Shown here: in pieces, positions 17,789-26,621 of the stretch
Numbering within the stretch: the first letter of the stretch is position 1
Layout of the letters: every line of letters starts with the position of its first letter
Source: an uncultured Verrucomicrobia subdivision 3 bacterium
GTDB taxonomy: Bacteria; Verrucomicrobiota; Verrucomicrobiia; Limisphaerales; UBA11358
DNA: 32,383 bases
Assembly (NCBI GenBank): GCA_903918885.1
Contig: CAIXFY010000010.1
Coordinates: 1-32,383, forward strand
Reading direction: 5' to 3'
Notes under the pieces: generated by a model
What the model was told of the DNA's origin: nothing
The model's database searches: none
Seen by the model: only the letters and a program-made list of their open reading frames with translations
Made by a program: the position numbers and the translations under genes

Positions 17789-18622
17789 ATGAAACGCATT
17801 GACACCCATCAGCATCTTTTGGATCAGCGGACATTTTCCTATTCTTGGTGCGCGGGCATTCCGGCGCTGAACAAAAGTTTTCTGCTCGACGATTATCTGG
17901 TGGCGGCAAAAGACACCGGCGTCGAGAAAACCATTTTTATGGAGTGCGATGCGGACGAACCCAATTCATTCGCCGAAGCGCAGCACATCCAAAAGCTGGC
18001 GGACAAACATCCGCTCATCGCCGGCATCATCGCCGCCGCGCGGCCGGAACGCGCGGATTTTCCGGCGCAGCTCGCAGCGCTGCTGCAACTGCCCAAGCTG
18101 CGCGGCATCCGGCGCGGGTTGCACGTCGTGCCGGACGAAACTTCGCAAGCGGACTTGTTCGTAAAAAATATCCGCCAACTCGCCGCGCCCAAACTGACGT
18201 TTGATGTGTGCGTGTTGTCGCGGCAATTGCCGCTGGCCGCCGCGCTCGCGAAAAAATGTCCGGACGTTCAGTTCATTCTCGACCATTGCGGCGTGCCGGA
18301 TGTGAAAGGCAAAGCGTTTGACCCGTGGCGCACGGACATCAAAGAAATTTCCGCGCTACCGAATGTCGCCTGTAAAATCAGCGGCCTCGTCGCCTACGCG
18401 GGAGAAAATTGGACGGTGGACGATTTGCGCCCGTGGGTGGAACACGTCGTGACGCACTTCGGCTGGGAGCGCGTCCTGTGGGGCGGCGACTGGCCGGTCT
18501 GCACTTTGACGGCCACTTTGAAACGATGGGTGGAAGCATCAGATCAATTGTTCGACGACGCCACGGAAACGCAACGTGAGAAAGTGTTCTACAAAAACGC
18601 CGAAAACATTTATCGTATCTGA
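17789..18622 (+). CDS. amidohydrolase-family lactonase, probable L-fuconolactonase
   Basis: 277 residues from the ATG at 17789, just after the permease stop; the frame is open further upstream, inside the permease gene. COG3618 features: metal ligands His7 and His9 in DTHQHLLD, His166 in FILDHCGVP, and Asp234 in VLWGGDWPV. These TIM-barrel enzymes hydrolyse sugar lactones; L-fucono-1,5-lactone is the known substrate in fucose clusters of this type. It supplies the step between the SDR and the dehydratase at the other end of the locus, so both plus-strand blocks are needed for one pathway. 2-Pyrone-4,6-dicarboxylate lactonase relatives are an alternative that the context disfavours. Confidence 0.9.
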   Translation: MKRIDTHQHLLDQRTFSYSWCAGIPALNKSFLLDDYLVAAKDTGVEKTIFMECDADEPNSFAEAQHIQKLADKHPLIAGIIAAARPERADFPAQLAALLQLPKLRGIRRGLHVVPDETSQADLFVKNIRQLAAPKLTFDVCVLSRQLPLAAALAKKCPDVQFILDHCGVPDVKGKAFDPWRTDIKEISALPNVACKISGLVAYAGENWTVDDLRPWVEHVVTHFGWERVLWGGDWPVCTLTATLKRWVEASDQLFDDATETQREKVFYKNAENIYRI

Positions 18623-18628
18623 TACTTT

Positions 18629-19648
18629 ATGGCTGCCATTGAAGGAATTTTTGTTCCGAACATCGTGCCCTACGATGCGCAGGGGCGCATCAACGAGGAG
18701 GAATTGCGCCGCATCATCCGCTGGCTGGTGAGCAAGGGCGTCACGGGATTTTATCCGAACGGCAGCATGGGCGAATTTATCCGCCTGAGCTACGAGGAAC
18801 GGAAGCGCGTGCTGAAAATTGTTGTCGAAGAAGCGGCGGGCAAACCCATTCTCGCCGGTGCCGCCGAGCCGAACGTAGATTTGGTCTTGGAAATGTGTCG
18901 CTACTGCGCTGACCTCGGCTGCCGCGCGGTGTCCATCACCGGACCGTATTACTACAAGCTCACGCAGGAAAGCATCGAGCAATACTTCCGCGAAATCGCC
19001 GCCAAGTCACCGATCGACATCGTCGTTTACAACATTCCGGTCTTCGCGAATGAAATTTCTCTTCCCGTTTTGAAGCGACTCGCGCTCGACTGTCCACGCA
19101 TCGTCGGCACGAAGGACACGAGCAAAGATATGTGCCGTTTCCAGCAGACCTTGCAGGAAATCAAATCGCAGCGGCCGGACTTCTCCGTGCTCATCGGCTG
19201 GGAGGAATTGCTTTGCGTCGCGATGTTCATGGGCGCGGACGGCGGCACGCTCTCCAGTGGCGGCGTCGCGCCGGAAGTGGTGATGAAACTTTACAACGAA
19301 GCCCGCGCCGGCAATTGGCACGCCGCCAAGCAAACTCAGTTCAAATTGCTGGAACTGTTTTCGCTGATGGTCGGCGCGCCAAATTTTCCAGAAGGTTTTC
19401 GGCAAGGCTACGAACTGCGTGGTTTCAAAGCCGGTCACGCGCGTTTTCCGCTGTCGGTTCACGAGGAAAAACTGGTCGCCGAAATGCGCGGCAAGCTGGC
19501 GTGCGTGCTGGCGGACTGCGGCTTCGGCGAGGCGGCCAGCGAGTGTCAGCGTTCAAGCTGCGCCACGTCCAAAGTTCCGCCGAACCGCGTAGATATTGAA
19601 AATCTCGTGCGCGAGGTGATGGGCAAAATGTTGTCGCAGAAAAAATAA
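18629..19648 (+). CDS. DHDPS/DapA-family aldolase, probable 2-keto-3-deoxy-L-fuconate aldolase, with BMC-targeting-like tail
   Basis: 339 residues, ATG 6 bases after the lactonase stop. The class I aldolase core has NGSMGEF (44-50, in place of GTTGE), Tyr134 in VVYNIP and Schiff-base Lys162 in VGTKDTSKD. The core ends near residue 299, where DapA-family proteins normally stop (about 290-300 residues). It continues through a polar, Cys-containing linker (300-320, ECQRSSCATSKVPPNR) into a 19-residue amphipathic helix (VDIENLVREVMGKMLSQKK). The expected reaction is cleavage of 2-keto-3-deoxy-L-fuconate to pyruvate and L-lactaldehyde, a reactive aldehyde suited to confinement. The shell-protein gene starts 3 bases later. 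The family assignment is firm; the substrate is inferred from the dehydratase and lactonase. Confidence 0.88.
   Translation: MAAIEGIFVPNIVPYDAQGRINEEELRRIIRWLVSKGVTGFYPNGSMGEFIRLSYEERKRVLKIVVEEAAGKPILAGAAEPNVDLVLEMCRYCADLGCRAVSITGPYYYKLTQESIEQYFREIAAKSPIDIVVYNIPVFANEISLPVLKRLALDCPRIVGTKDTSKDMCRFQQTLQEIKSQRPDFSVLIGWEELLCVAMFMGADGGTLSSGGVAPEVVMKLYNEARAGNWHAAKQTQFKLLELFSLMVGAPNFPEGFRQGYELRGFKAGHARFPLSVHEEKLVAEMRGKLACVLADCGFGEAASECQRSSCATSKVPPNRVDIENLVREVMGKMLSQKK
19589..19645 (+). other. putative BMC encapsulation peptide (C-terminal, residues 321-339 of the aldolase)
   Basis: The tail VDIENLVREVMGKMLSQKK has hydrophobic residues (V, I, L, V, V, M, M, L) recurring every 3-4 positions with charged residues between them, preceded by a flexible linker. 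This is the form of the short helices that direct cargo such as PduP and PduD, or the class II aldolase of planctomycetal BMCs, to shell proteins. Placement directly before a BMC shell gene supports the reading. Confidence 0.75.
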
Positions 19649-19651
19649 TTA

Positions 19652-20275
19652 ATGAGCGCGCTGGGCTTCATCGAAGTTCCGTTCCTGAGCATCGCCGCTG
19701 TCGTTGCGGATGCAGCAGCCAAGGCGGCGCGCGTCCGGATTCTCGGTTTTGAGGCGACGGGCAATGAGAACATTCTGATCCGGCTCGGCGGCGCTGGGAT
19801 TTCGGATATTGAAGCCGCCCTGTCGGTCGCCGATGAAACGGCGACGCGGCTCGGCACGACGGCCATCGTGCAAGCCATCGCGCGGCCAGCCGAAGGCATG
19901 GACGCAATGGTTCATTTTCCAAACGCGCAGAATCCGCTTTACGGCGGACGTGACCAATTTCTGCCCACCGATTTTCCGCAACCTGAAAATAAAATTATGA
20001 GCAACAAACCAGAAGCCATTGGCATTCTCGAAACGCAGGGACTCACGGCCATCCTTGAAGCGACCGATGCGATGTTGAAAGCCGCGAACGTCACGCTTGT
20101 CGGCAAAGAAAAGATTGGCGCGGCCTACGTCACCGTCATCGTGCGCGGCGACGTGGCGGCGGTGACGGCGGCGATTGACGCCGGCAGCAAGGCCATCGGC
20201 TCACTCGGCAAACTGATCGCGGCTCACGTCATCGCCCGTCCGCATGACGAGCTGGTGGCGCTACTGCCGAAGTGA
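19652..20275 (+). CDS. bacterial microcompartment shell protein with two tandem BMC domains
   Basis: 207 residues. Domain 1 (about 1-85) reads [20 protein letters not shown]...[12 protein letters not shown]. Domain 2 (about 117-207) is close to canonical hexamer proteins: [49 protein letters not shown]. Both have the unpermuted order, like PduT/CcmO-type tandem proteins rather than PduB/EutL. The probable pore loops differ: KIGAA in domain 2 (GSG in PduA) and a polar TGNEN in domain 1. A 30-residue linker joins the domains, and Met116 (ATG at 19997) starts the second domain exactly where a separate BMC-H gene would begin, with no stop between. It would form trimers if translated as one chain. 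No pentamer gene is present in the window. Confidence 0.9.
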   Translation: MSALGFIEVPFLSIAAVVADAAAKAARVRILGFEATGNENILIRLGGAGISDIEAALSVADETATRLGTTAIVQAIARPAEGMDAMVHFPNAQNPLYGGRDQFLPTDFPQPENKIMSNKPEAIGILETQGLTAILEATDAMLKAANVTLVGKEKIGAAYVTVIVRGDVAAVTAAIDAGSKAIGSLGKLIAAHVIARPHDELVALLPK

Positions 20276-20299
20276 TTTGCGTTTCCGGTTGCATCCGCC

Positions 20300-21889
20300 A
20301 TGAAAAAAATTATTGCCGCCATTTTCGCCGTTGCACTTTCGTTAATCTGCGGCCACGCCGACAACACCAAAGCGGCGGCGAAAAAGCCGATTAACCTGCT
20401 TTTCATCATGACCGACCAGCAGCGTTGGGACGCGATGAGTTGTTACGGCAATACCGTCATTAAGACGCCAAACTTTGACAAGCTTGCGAGCGAGGGTGCG
20501 CGGTTCGCCAGTTTTTATTCGGCGTGTCCGGTTTGCACGCCGGCGCGCACGGCAATTCTCACGGGGCATAGCATTGAATCGAATCATGTTTTGAGCAATA
20601 ACGATGCGGATAAAACCGACGCGCCACCGTTTCCGTCCTTTGACCAAATCCTTTTGCACAACGGCTATCAAGGCGAATATCACGGCAAGTATCACAGCCC
20701 TTACCGGCTTGCGACCGACTACACAAAGCCGGTGCGCTGGCTCAACGGAAAAGTTCCGCCGCCCGGCTGCAAGGCGGATATTTCCGAAAGCGAAGCCTTT
20801 TTCCAATTTGTCAGGGACAACGCCACGCAACCGCCCATCAAGCCCGATCAACTGCCAGCCAAGACAGGCAATTACATTCCGATTCCGCTCGACGAAAATT
20901 ACGGTAAGAAGCCGTCCGGCAAACCTTCTCAAGCAGAAATGTATGGCCGACTGGTGATGTCGCCAGCATTCAGCCATACCGCGTTTACCGCGAAGGAAGG
21001 CATCGCCGCTTTGGAACGACTGAAAGACAAGCCGTTTACGCTGACCATCTCAATTGATCCACCGCATCCGCCCATGGTGGTTTCCGAGCCGTATTACAGC
21101 CTGTATCCGCCGGAAAAAATTCCCGTGCCGACCAGCATCAATGATTTCCGCACTAACTCACCGTATGGTCCCAAGTTCCGAGCGGGCGAAGACATTTATC
21201 GAAACCCCGGCAACATTCAGCAAATGCGTTCCATTTACTACGGAATGGTCACGGAGGTGGATGATTGGATTGGAAAAATTCTAAAACGCCTCGACGAACT
21301 CGGCCTCGCGGAGAACACCTTGGTAATTTTCACCAGCGACCACGGCGAAATGCTCGGCGATCACGGCATGCACAGCAAAATGGTGTTTTATGAAGGCTCC
21401 GCGCATGTGCCGCTGCTCATGCGTCTGCCGGGAGTAATCCTGGCCAACACCGTGGTTCGGACGCCCGCCTCCCAGATTGATATGTTTGCAACCATCCTCG
21501 ATTACCTCGGTCAGGCTAATCATCCGTCCGAAGGCCAAAGCCTGCGGCCCTTCATTGAAGGCAAGGAAGCTAGGAAAGACCGGTTTGTCGTTTCGGAGTG
21601 GCCTAGCAGTTCCGTGCCGGGTTTCATGGTGTTCGATGGGCGGTGGAAGTTAATGTTTGGGCGAACCAAAACCGCTACCTCGCTCGACGCGCTTTACGAT
21701 TTGAAAAATGATCCCGAAGAAGTCAACAACTTCATCGGCAAGAATCCCGAGCACGAAAAATACCGGGCCGAAGCCGAGCGCATGAAAGGCTTGCTGGTGG
21801 AATGGCTGACGCGCGTGCAATCGCCATCATTGGAAAGCGTGAAGGCGCGATCAGTGGTGCGTGAGGCCAAAGCCGACGACAAAAATTGA
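20300..21889 (+). CDS. secreted formylglycine-dependent sulfatase (S1 family)
   Basis: 529 residues, with signal peptide MKKIIAAIFAVALSLICGHA. The sulfatase signature is CTPARTAILTG, with Cys79 to be converted to formylglycine. The early metal site is MTDQQRWD (Asp39/Gln40), and the second metal block is FTSDHGEMLGDHGMHSK. Sulfatases of this TDQQ subgroup act on carbohydrate sulfates. It follows the shell gene by 24 bases on the same strand, so it may share a transcript with the fucose genes. With two GH29 enzymes nearby, desulfation of a sulfated fucan or other fucose-bearing glycan is plausible. Maturation requires a formylglycine-generating enzyme or anaerobic SME encoded elsewhere. Confidence 0.92.
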   Translation: MKKIIAAIFAVALSLICGHADNTKAAAKKPINLLFIMTDQQRWDAMSCYGNTVIKTPNFDKLASEGARFASFYSACPVCTPARTAILTGHSIESNHVLSNNDADKTDAPPFPSFDQILLHNGYQGEYHGKYHSPYRLATDYTKPVRWLNGKVPPPGCKADISESEAFFQFVRDNATQPPIKPDQLPAKTGNYIPIPLDENYGKKPSGKPSQAEMYGRLVMSPAFSHTAFTAKEGIAALERLKDKPFTLTISIDPPHPPMVVSEPYYSLYPPEKIPVPTSINDFRTNSPYGPKFRAGEDIYRNPGNIQQMRSIYYGMVTEVDDWIGKILKRLDELGLAENTLVIFTSDHGEMLGDHGMHSKMVFYEGSAHVPLLMRLPGVILANTVVRTPASQIDMFATILDYLGQANHPSEGQSLRPFIEGKEARKDRFVVSEWPSSSVPGFMVFDGRWKLMFGRTKTATSLDALYDLKNDPEEVNNFIGKNPEHEKYRAEAERMKGLLVEWLTRVQSPSLESVKARSVVREAKADDKN

Positions 21890-22006
21890 TGGCCGCCGAA
21901 CCTCGGCAGTTTTTGTTGAGGATTCCACTTTCAACATGCCCGCTTTCGGGGATGTTCAACCGGACTCGGATGGGGCAACATTCATGCGCGTCACAACCAT
22001 TTTACT

Positions 22007-23830
22007 TTGCAAGCCCCGGCATTCGCCGCGTCTTTTGCATTACAAAAATTGAACTCAAATCTGGCCAACCGTTTCTTCCTCACTTGTGCAGTCACCGCAA
22101 TAACAATTCTTGCGACTTCGGAAACGCCCGTCTTTGCCGGTGAACGCAAGCCAAATGTGATCGTGATTCTCACCGACGACCAAGGCTTCGGTGAACTCGG
22201 TGCCACAGGCAATCCGGTAGTCCACACACCGAACATAGATCGCTTTGCCGCCCAGAGCACGTCACTCGTCAATTTTAATGTGATGCCAGTGTGCTCACCC
22301 ACGCGCGCCGGTTTGATGACCGGACGCGATTACTATCGAACCGGAGTGATAGATACTTATCTGGGACGTTCGCTCATGGATACCAACGAGACCACGCTCG
22401 CGCAGATGTTTGCGAGCGCGGGTTATCGCACCGGCATTTTCGGCAAATGGCATTTGGGCGACAATTATCCCCGACGCGCCATGGACAAAGGCTTCCAAGA
22501 ATCTCTTGTGCTCAACGGTGGCGGTTTGGCTCAACCGGGTGACCCACCCGACCCGGAGGATGCACAAGGCGCTTACTTTAATTCTACCTTGCGCCACAAT
22601 GGAACTTGGGTCAAAACCAAGGGATATATTTCCGACGTCATTACCACGGCGGCCATTGGTTTCATTGAGGATAATAAAACCAAGCCGTTTTTTGTATATC
22701 TTCCGTTCAATTGTCCTCATGCGCCGCACCAAGTTCCAACAGAATACCGCAAACACTATCCGCCGGAAGTTTTTGACCCGACCAATTTTCCCAGCAAAGG
22801 TCACCCCATGGCCGCAGAGCATAACGCCAGTGATCTGGCTGCTGTTTATGGCATGATCGAGAACATTGATGAAAATGTCGCCCGGTTGCTCGCTAAAGTG
22901 GACGAACTCAAGCTTGCCGATAACACCATTGTGGTGCTTTTTTCCGACAATGGCTGTCAGAAGCACAATGGTTACAACGCGGGGTTTCGCAGTTGGAAAG
23001 GTTCGCCTTACCAGGGCGGCATCCACCAGTTTTGCTACGTCCGCTGGCCGGGGCAATTCAAGCCTGGACATGAGGTTGATCGCATCGCCGGCAACATTGA
23101 CCTGACGCCGACGCTGCTGGATCTCTGTGGCGTGGCCAAGCCGCAGAACGTCAAGTTCGACGGCCTCAGTCTGGCGCCGTTGCTGCGCGGCGCGGCGGTG
23201 AACTGGCCCGACCGCACGCTATTTTTCCAGTGGCATCGCGGCGACGTTCCCCAGCGCTACCAAAACTGCGCGGTGCGTTCGCAGGATTGGAAACTGGTTC
23301 AAGCGCTGGGCGGCGAAGGCGACAAGTGGCCGGGCAAAACTAGCTTCGAACTGTTTGACATGGCGCACGATCCATTTGAAATGCACGATGTCGCGACGAA
23401 AAATCCAGAACGGGTCGCCACTCTCAAGTCGGCGTATGATGCGTGGTTTGATGGCCTCAATCGCGAGCGCGATTTTAGGAAACCCCAGACCATTGTCGTC
23501 GGCACCAAATTTGAGAACCCGGTGCTGTTGACCCGGCAAGACTGGCACGAACCGCCACCCAAAAAAGGAGGCATCGGTTACTGGAATTTGAACGTCGCTA
23601 GCTCCGCACATTATTCCGTCAAACTGCTGTTTGCTCCGCTGAAGGCCAACGGCATGGCTCATCTCAACTGCTGTGGAGTGTCGTTGGAGCAACCCATCAA
23701 GGCCGGGGAAAATGAATGTGAATTCAAAAGCATCCAAATCCCCGCCGGTGACGGCCGTCTCGAAGCCATCCTGCACGAAGGTTCATCGGCCATGGGCATC
23801 AAATACGCAAACGTGAAACGGCTTGACTGA
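22007..23830 (+). CDS. secreted sulfatase (S1 family), arylsulfatase A-like
   Basis: Up to 607 residues. Features: ILTDDQGFGELGATGNP with the metal-binding Asp pair (57/58), CSPTRAGLMTG with Cys96 as the formylglycine site, GKWHLGDNYP, and VLFSDNGCQKHNGYN as the late metal block. After the sulfatase core (about 1-500) comes a small beta-rich domain (GYWNLNVASSAHYSVKLLF...). The start is uncertain: there is no ATG at the N-terminus, so TTG at 22007 or TTG at 22049 must serve. The latter gives a normal signal peptide (NSNLANRFFLTCAVTAITILATS). A short ATG frame (21984-22052) overlaps it in another phase. It is convergent with the GH3 gene on the other strand. Confidence 0.9.
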   Translation: MQAPAFAASFALQKLNSNLANRFFLTCAVTAITILATSETPVFAGERKPNVIVILTDDQGFGELGATGNPVVHTPNIDRFAAQSTSLVNFNVMPVCSPTRAGLMTGRDYYRTGVIDTYLGRSLMDTNETTLAQMFASAGYRTGIFGKWHLGDNYPRRAMDKGFQESLVLNGGGLAQPGDPPDPEDAQGAYFNSTLRHNGTWVKTKGYISDVITTAAIGFIEDNKTKPFFVYLPFNCPHAPHQVPTEYRKHYPPEVFDPTNFPSKGHPMAAEHNASDLAAVYGMIENIDENVARLLAKVDELKLADNTIVVLFSDNGCQKHNGYNAGFRSWKGSPYQGGIHQFCYVRWPGQFKPGHEVDRIAGNIDLTPTLLDLCGVAKPQNVKFDGLSLAPLLRGAAVNWPDRTLFFQWHRGDVPQRYQNCAVRSQDWKLVQALGGEGDKWPGKTSFELFDMAHDPFEMHDVATKNPERVATLKSAYDAWFDGLNRERDFRKPQTIVVGTKFENPVLLTRQDWHEPPPKKGGIGYWNLNVASSAHYSVKLLFAPLKANGMAHLNCCGVSLEQPIKAGENECEFKSIQIPAGDGRLEAILHEGSSAMGIKYANVKRLD

Positions 23831-23854
23831 ATTCAGCCATTTCAAAGCAGCGAT

Positions 23855-23880
23855 TTAATCTCGGGGCTACGAGAAATTAA
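23855..23880. terminator. candidate bidirectional terminator hairpin
   Basis: Between the convergent sulfatase and GH3 genes lies TCTCG (23859-23863), a six-base loop, and CGAGA (23870-23874), flanked by TTAA-rich sequence on both sides. The stem is short and the T-tract is interrupted, so it is a modest candidate for both strands. Confidence 0.35.
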
Positions 23881-26490
23881 TCAATTCACCGCGCAGGTTG
23901 CCGTTTGGCGGATGTCGCGTGAGGAACTGCCGATCTGGAATTCAAACTTGCCCGGTTCAATCACCCAGTCGTTTTTCTCTTCTGAAAAATACGCGAAGGA
24001 ACGTTTGTCCAGCGTCAGCGTGACGGTTTGTGTTTCGCCCGGTTTCAAGAACACTTTTTTGAAGCCCTTTAATTCCTTCGGCGGACGCGGCACGGAGCAT
24101 TTGTCCTGATGCACATAAAGCTGCACCACTTCCGCACCGGCGCGATTGCCGGTGTTGGTGATGTCCAGCGTCACGGTCACTGAATCGCCGCTCTTGATGG
24201 CGGTCTGGCTCAACTTGGGTTCGCCATATTTGAAAGTGCTGTAACTCAAACCGTGACCGAACGGAAACTGCGGCTCGATGTTGTTCGCGTCAAAGTAGCG
24301 ATAGCCGACGAACACGCCTTCGCTGTAATCAATTTTAGGTTCGGTGTTCACCCAGTGACCTTTGGGATATTGATCCTCCGACTTGGGAATCGTCACAGTG
24401 AGCTTGCCGCTCGGATTCGCCGCGCCGAACAGCAGTTCCGCAATGGCCTTGCCGCCTTGTTCGCCCGGATACATCGCCTGCAACACCGCTGGCGCATTGT
24501 GAATCCAATGTTCCATGCCGACGCCGGCCGTGAAGGTCACCACCGCCGTCTTCGGATTCGCCTTGGTCACGGCGTTAATCAAATTCTCCTGCGCGGCGTT
24601 GAGCAGCAAACCTTGGAAGCGATCGCGGCCTTCGCGTTCCGCGTTGCCGGAGACGCCGACGTTGAGAATGACCGCGTCGGCGGATTTCGCCAGTTCCACC
24701 GCCTTTTTCGTCCACGCCACGTTTTCAAAGTCCCACCACAATTTCATGATGCCCTTGTCACCGGTCTTCTGATATTCCACGCGGATATCGTGGCTGCCCT
24801 GCGCAAGGTTGACCTTGGCCTGTTTCCACCACTGTTCGTTGTTGCCCTTGCTTTCAAACACCGCCTTGCCATCCAGAAAAAGCGTCGCCTTGCCGCCGAC
24901 GCGGAATTCAAAGGTGTATTCGCGCGACTCGGGCGCGACCAATTTGCCTTCCCAGCGGGCGCAAAATTTCGGGGCGTTTTTCTTCGAGCGGCCGGCTTCC
25001 GGCACGAGCGGGTCATGATCCCATTCAAAGGAAACGGTCTGCTCCACCGCCTGCCGCTTCACCGTTTTGAAATCAGTTCCATCGAAATAAGTGGCGCTCA
25101 ATCCGGGCTTGCCGTCCTGCGAGACCAAATATTTTGCATCAATCGGCCCGCAGCCGTTTTCCGCGTAACAACCCGGCGTGTATTCGACCTTCACCTTGTC
25201 GCCGAGCAACGCCTTGATGCCTTGCAACGGCGTGACCATGTCCGCCTGCGGCGTGGCGACATTGGCGCTGCCGCCTTCCTGAAACAGCACATAATCATAT
25301 TTGCCCTCGTTGAACTGTTTGCCGTAACTCGAATGCGGCCCGATCACCGCCACTGTTTTCACGGCGTTCGGGTCGAATGGCAATACTTGGTTATCGTTCT
25401 TCAAAAGCACGATCGAGCCGAGCGCCAACTGGTGCGCCAATTCTTTCATCTCGGCGCTTTTGAAAACCGAGGCCGGCGGATTTTTGAAGTTCGGATCAAA
25501 GCATTTTGCCACAATCATCGTGCGGAGAATGTTGCCCACGCGCTCGTCAATCACGGACATGGGCACTTTTCCCGCTTCGACCGCCGCCTTCAACTTGTCG
25601 CCATACCAATCGCCGCGCGGCATTTCCAAATCCTGACCGGCGAGAACTGGCGCCACCGTCGAGTGCGTCCCTGACCAGTCGGACATCACAAAGCCCTTGA
25701 AGCCCCAGGCATTCCGCAGGCGGTCGGTGAGCAGGTAAGGATTTTCCGACGCGTGCTGGCCGTTCACCAGATTGTAGGAACTCATCACGCTCATGGCATC
25801 CGCTTCCTTGACCGCGAATTCAAAGCCCGGCAAATAAATTTCATTCAATGCGCGCTTGCTGACGGTGACATCAATCGAACCGCGGAAGGTTTCCTGGTTA
25901 TTGCAGGCAAAATGTTTCAGCGTGGCGATGACGTGTTCGCTCTGCATGCCCAGCGTGAACGGCACGGTCGTGCGGGCGCAAAGATACGGGTCTTCCGTGT
26001 AATATTCCGCGGAGCGTCCGCAACGCAGGTCGCGAATGATATTGAACGCCGGACCTGCAACCGCTGCATCCCCGGTAGAGCGAACCTCCTTGCCAAATCC
26101 CTGCGCCACCCGTTCCACCAAATCCGGATCCCAACTCGCGGCGTAATTGATGGAACAGGAAAAATATGTCCCCGCCTTGAGGGTTTTCTTGCCCGTTTCT
26201 GAGTCAATGGTCGTGACGCGCGCGCCATGCGGTCCGTGGGCGATGATGTAGGCGGGAATATTTAAACGCGGAATGGACGGCGGACCGTCATACTTCATGA
26301 CTTCCTTGTCGCCATGCATGAAATCCATCTTTTCGTCCAGCGTCATCTGCGACAGCAGTTTGGCTACCTGCTGGTTAATGGCGTTCAAATCCTCGCCGGC
26401 GAGAATGGTGTCGGCGGCTTGGGTTGAGTTTGCGCTACCCAGCATGATGCCAAGGGCGGCCGCACTGATGATTTTGCTGATGTGATTCAT
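23881..26490 (-). CDS. secreted GH3 beta-glycosidase with inserted PA14 domain
   Basis: 869 residues. Signal peptide MNHISKIISAAALGIMLGSANSTQAA. The GH3 N-terminal barrel has IIRDLRCGRSAEYYTEDPYL, LKHFACNNQE and GFVMSDWSG, with Asp271 as the expected nucleophile. The alpha/beta sandwich begins around VLLKNDNQVLPF. A PA14 domain is inserted at about 470-590 (LSATYFDGTDFK...KLWWDF). A fibronectin-III-like domain closes the protein (VTVTLDITNTGNRAGAEVVQLYV...). PA14-bearing GH3 enzymes are typically beta-glucosidases, with the PA14 domain shaping the pocket; the exact sugar is not readable. It is the last gene of a minus-strand group with another GH3 and a GH92, 131 bases after its neighbour. 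Confidence 0.93.
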   Translation of the reverse strand: MNHISKIISAAALGIMLGSANSTQAADTILAGEDLNAINQQVAKLLSQMTLDEKMDFMHGDKEVMKYDGPPSIPRLNIPAYIIAHGPHGARVTTIDSETGKKTLKAGTYFSCSINYAASWDPDLVERVAQGFGKEVRSTGDAAVAGPAFNIIRDLRCGRSAEYYTEDPYLCARTTVPFTLGMQSEHVIATLKHFACNNQETFRGSIDVTVSKRALNEIYLPGFEFAVKEADAMSVMSSYNLVNGQHASENPYLLTDRLRNAWGFKGFVMSDWSGTHSTVAPVLAGQDLEMPRGDWYGDKLKAAVEAGKVPMSVIDERVGNILRTMIVAKCFDPNFKNPPASVFKSAEMKELAHQLALGSIVLLKNDNQVLPFDPNAVKTVAVIGPHSSYGKQFNEGKYDYVLFQEGGSANVATPQADMVTPLQGIKALLGDKVKVEYTPGCYAENGCGPIDAKYLVSQDGKPGLSATYFDGTDFKTVKRQAVEQTVSFEWDHDPLVPEAGRSKKNAPKFCARWEGKLVAPESREYTFEFRVGGKATLFLDGKAVFESKGNNEQWWKQAKVNLAQGSHDIRVEYQKTGDKGIMKLWWDFENVAWTKKAVELAKSADAVILNVGVSGNAEREGRDRFQGLLLNAAQENLINAVTKANPKTAVVTFTAGVGMEHWIHNAPAVLQAMYPGEQGGKAIAELLFGAANPSGKLTVTIPKSEDQYPKGHWVNTEPKIDYSEGVFVGYRYFDANNIEPQFPFGHGLSYSTFKYGEPKLSQTAIKSGDSVTVTLDITNTGNRAGAEVVQLYVHQDKCSVPRPPKELKGFKKVFLKPGETQTVTLTLDKRSFAYFSEEKNDWVIEPGKFEFQIGSSSRDIRQTATCAVN

Positions 26491-26621
26491 TTTGTAATTA
26501 ACTTTTCAATTCAATGTCTGCGGGAAAAATCGTTTTACCGCCCAAGACTAAACTTGTGAGTTTGAAAAATGATGCGCCAGTTATGCGCGGGCGACTATCC
26601 CCTAAAGCGGGTAGGCTGGAC

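Noticed and set aside
24253-25674. A 473-codon plus-strand open frame opposite the PA14-containing GH3 gene
   Set aside because: It lies wholly antisense to a clear GH3 coding region, is rich in Arg, His and Phe, and has no family motif.
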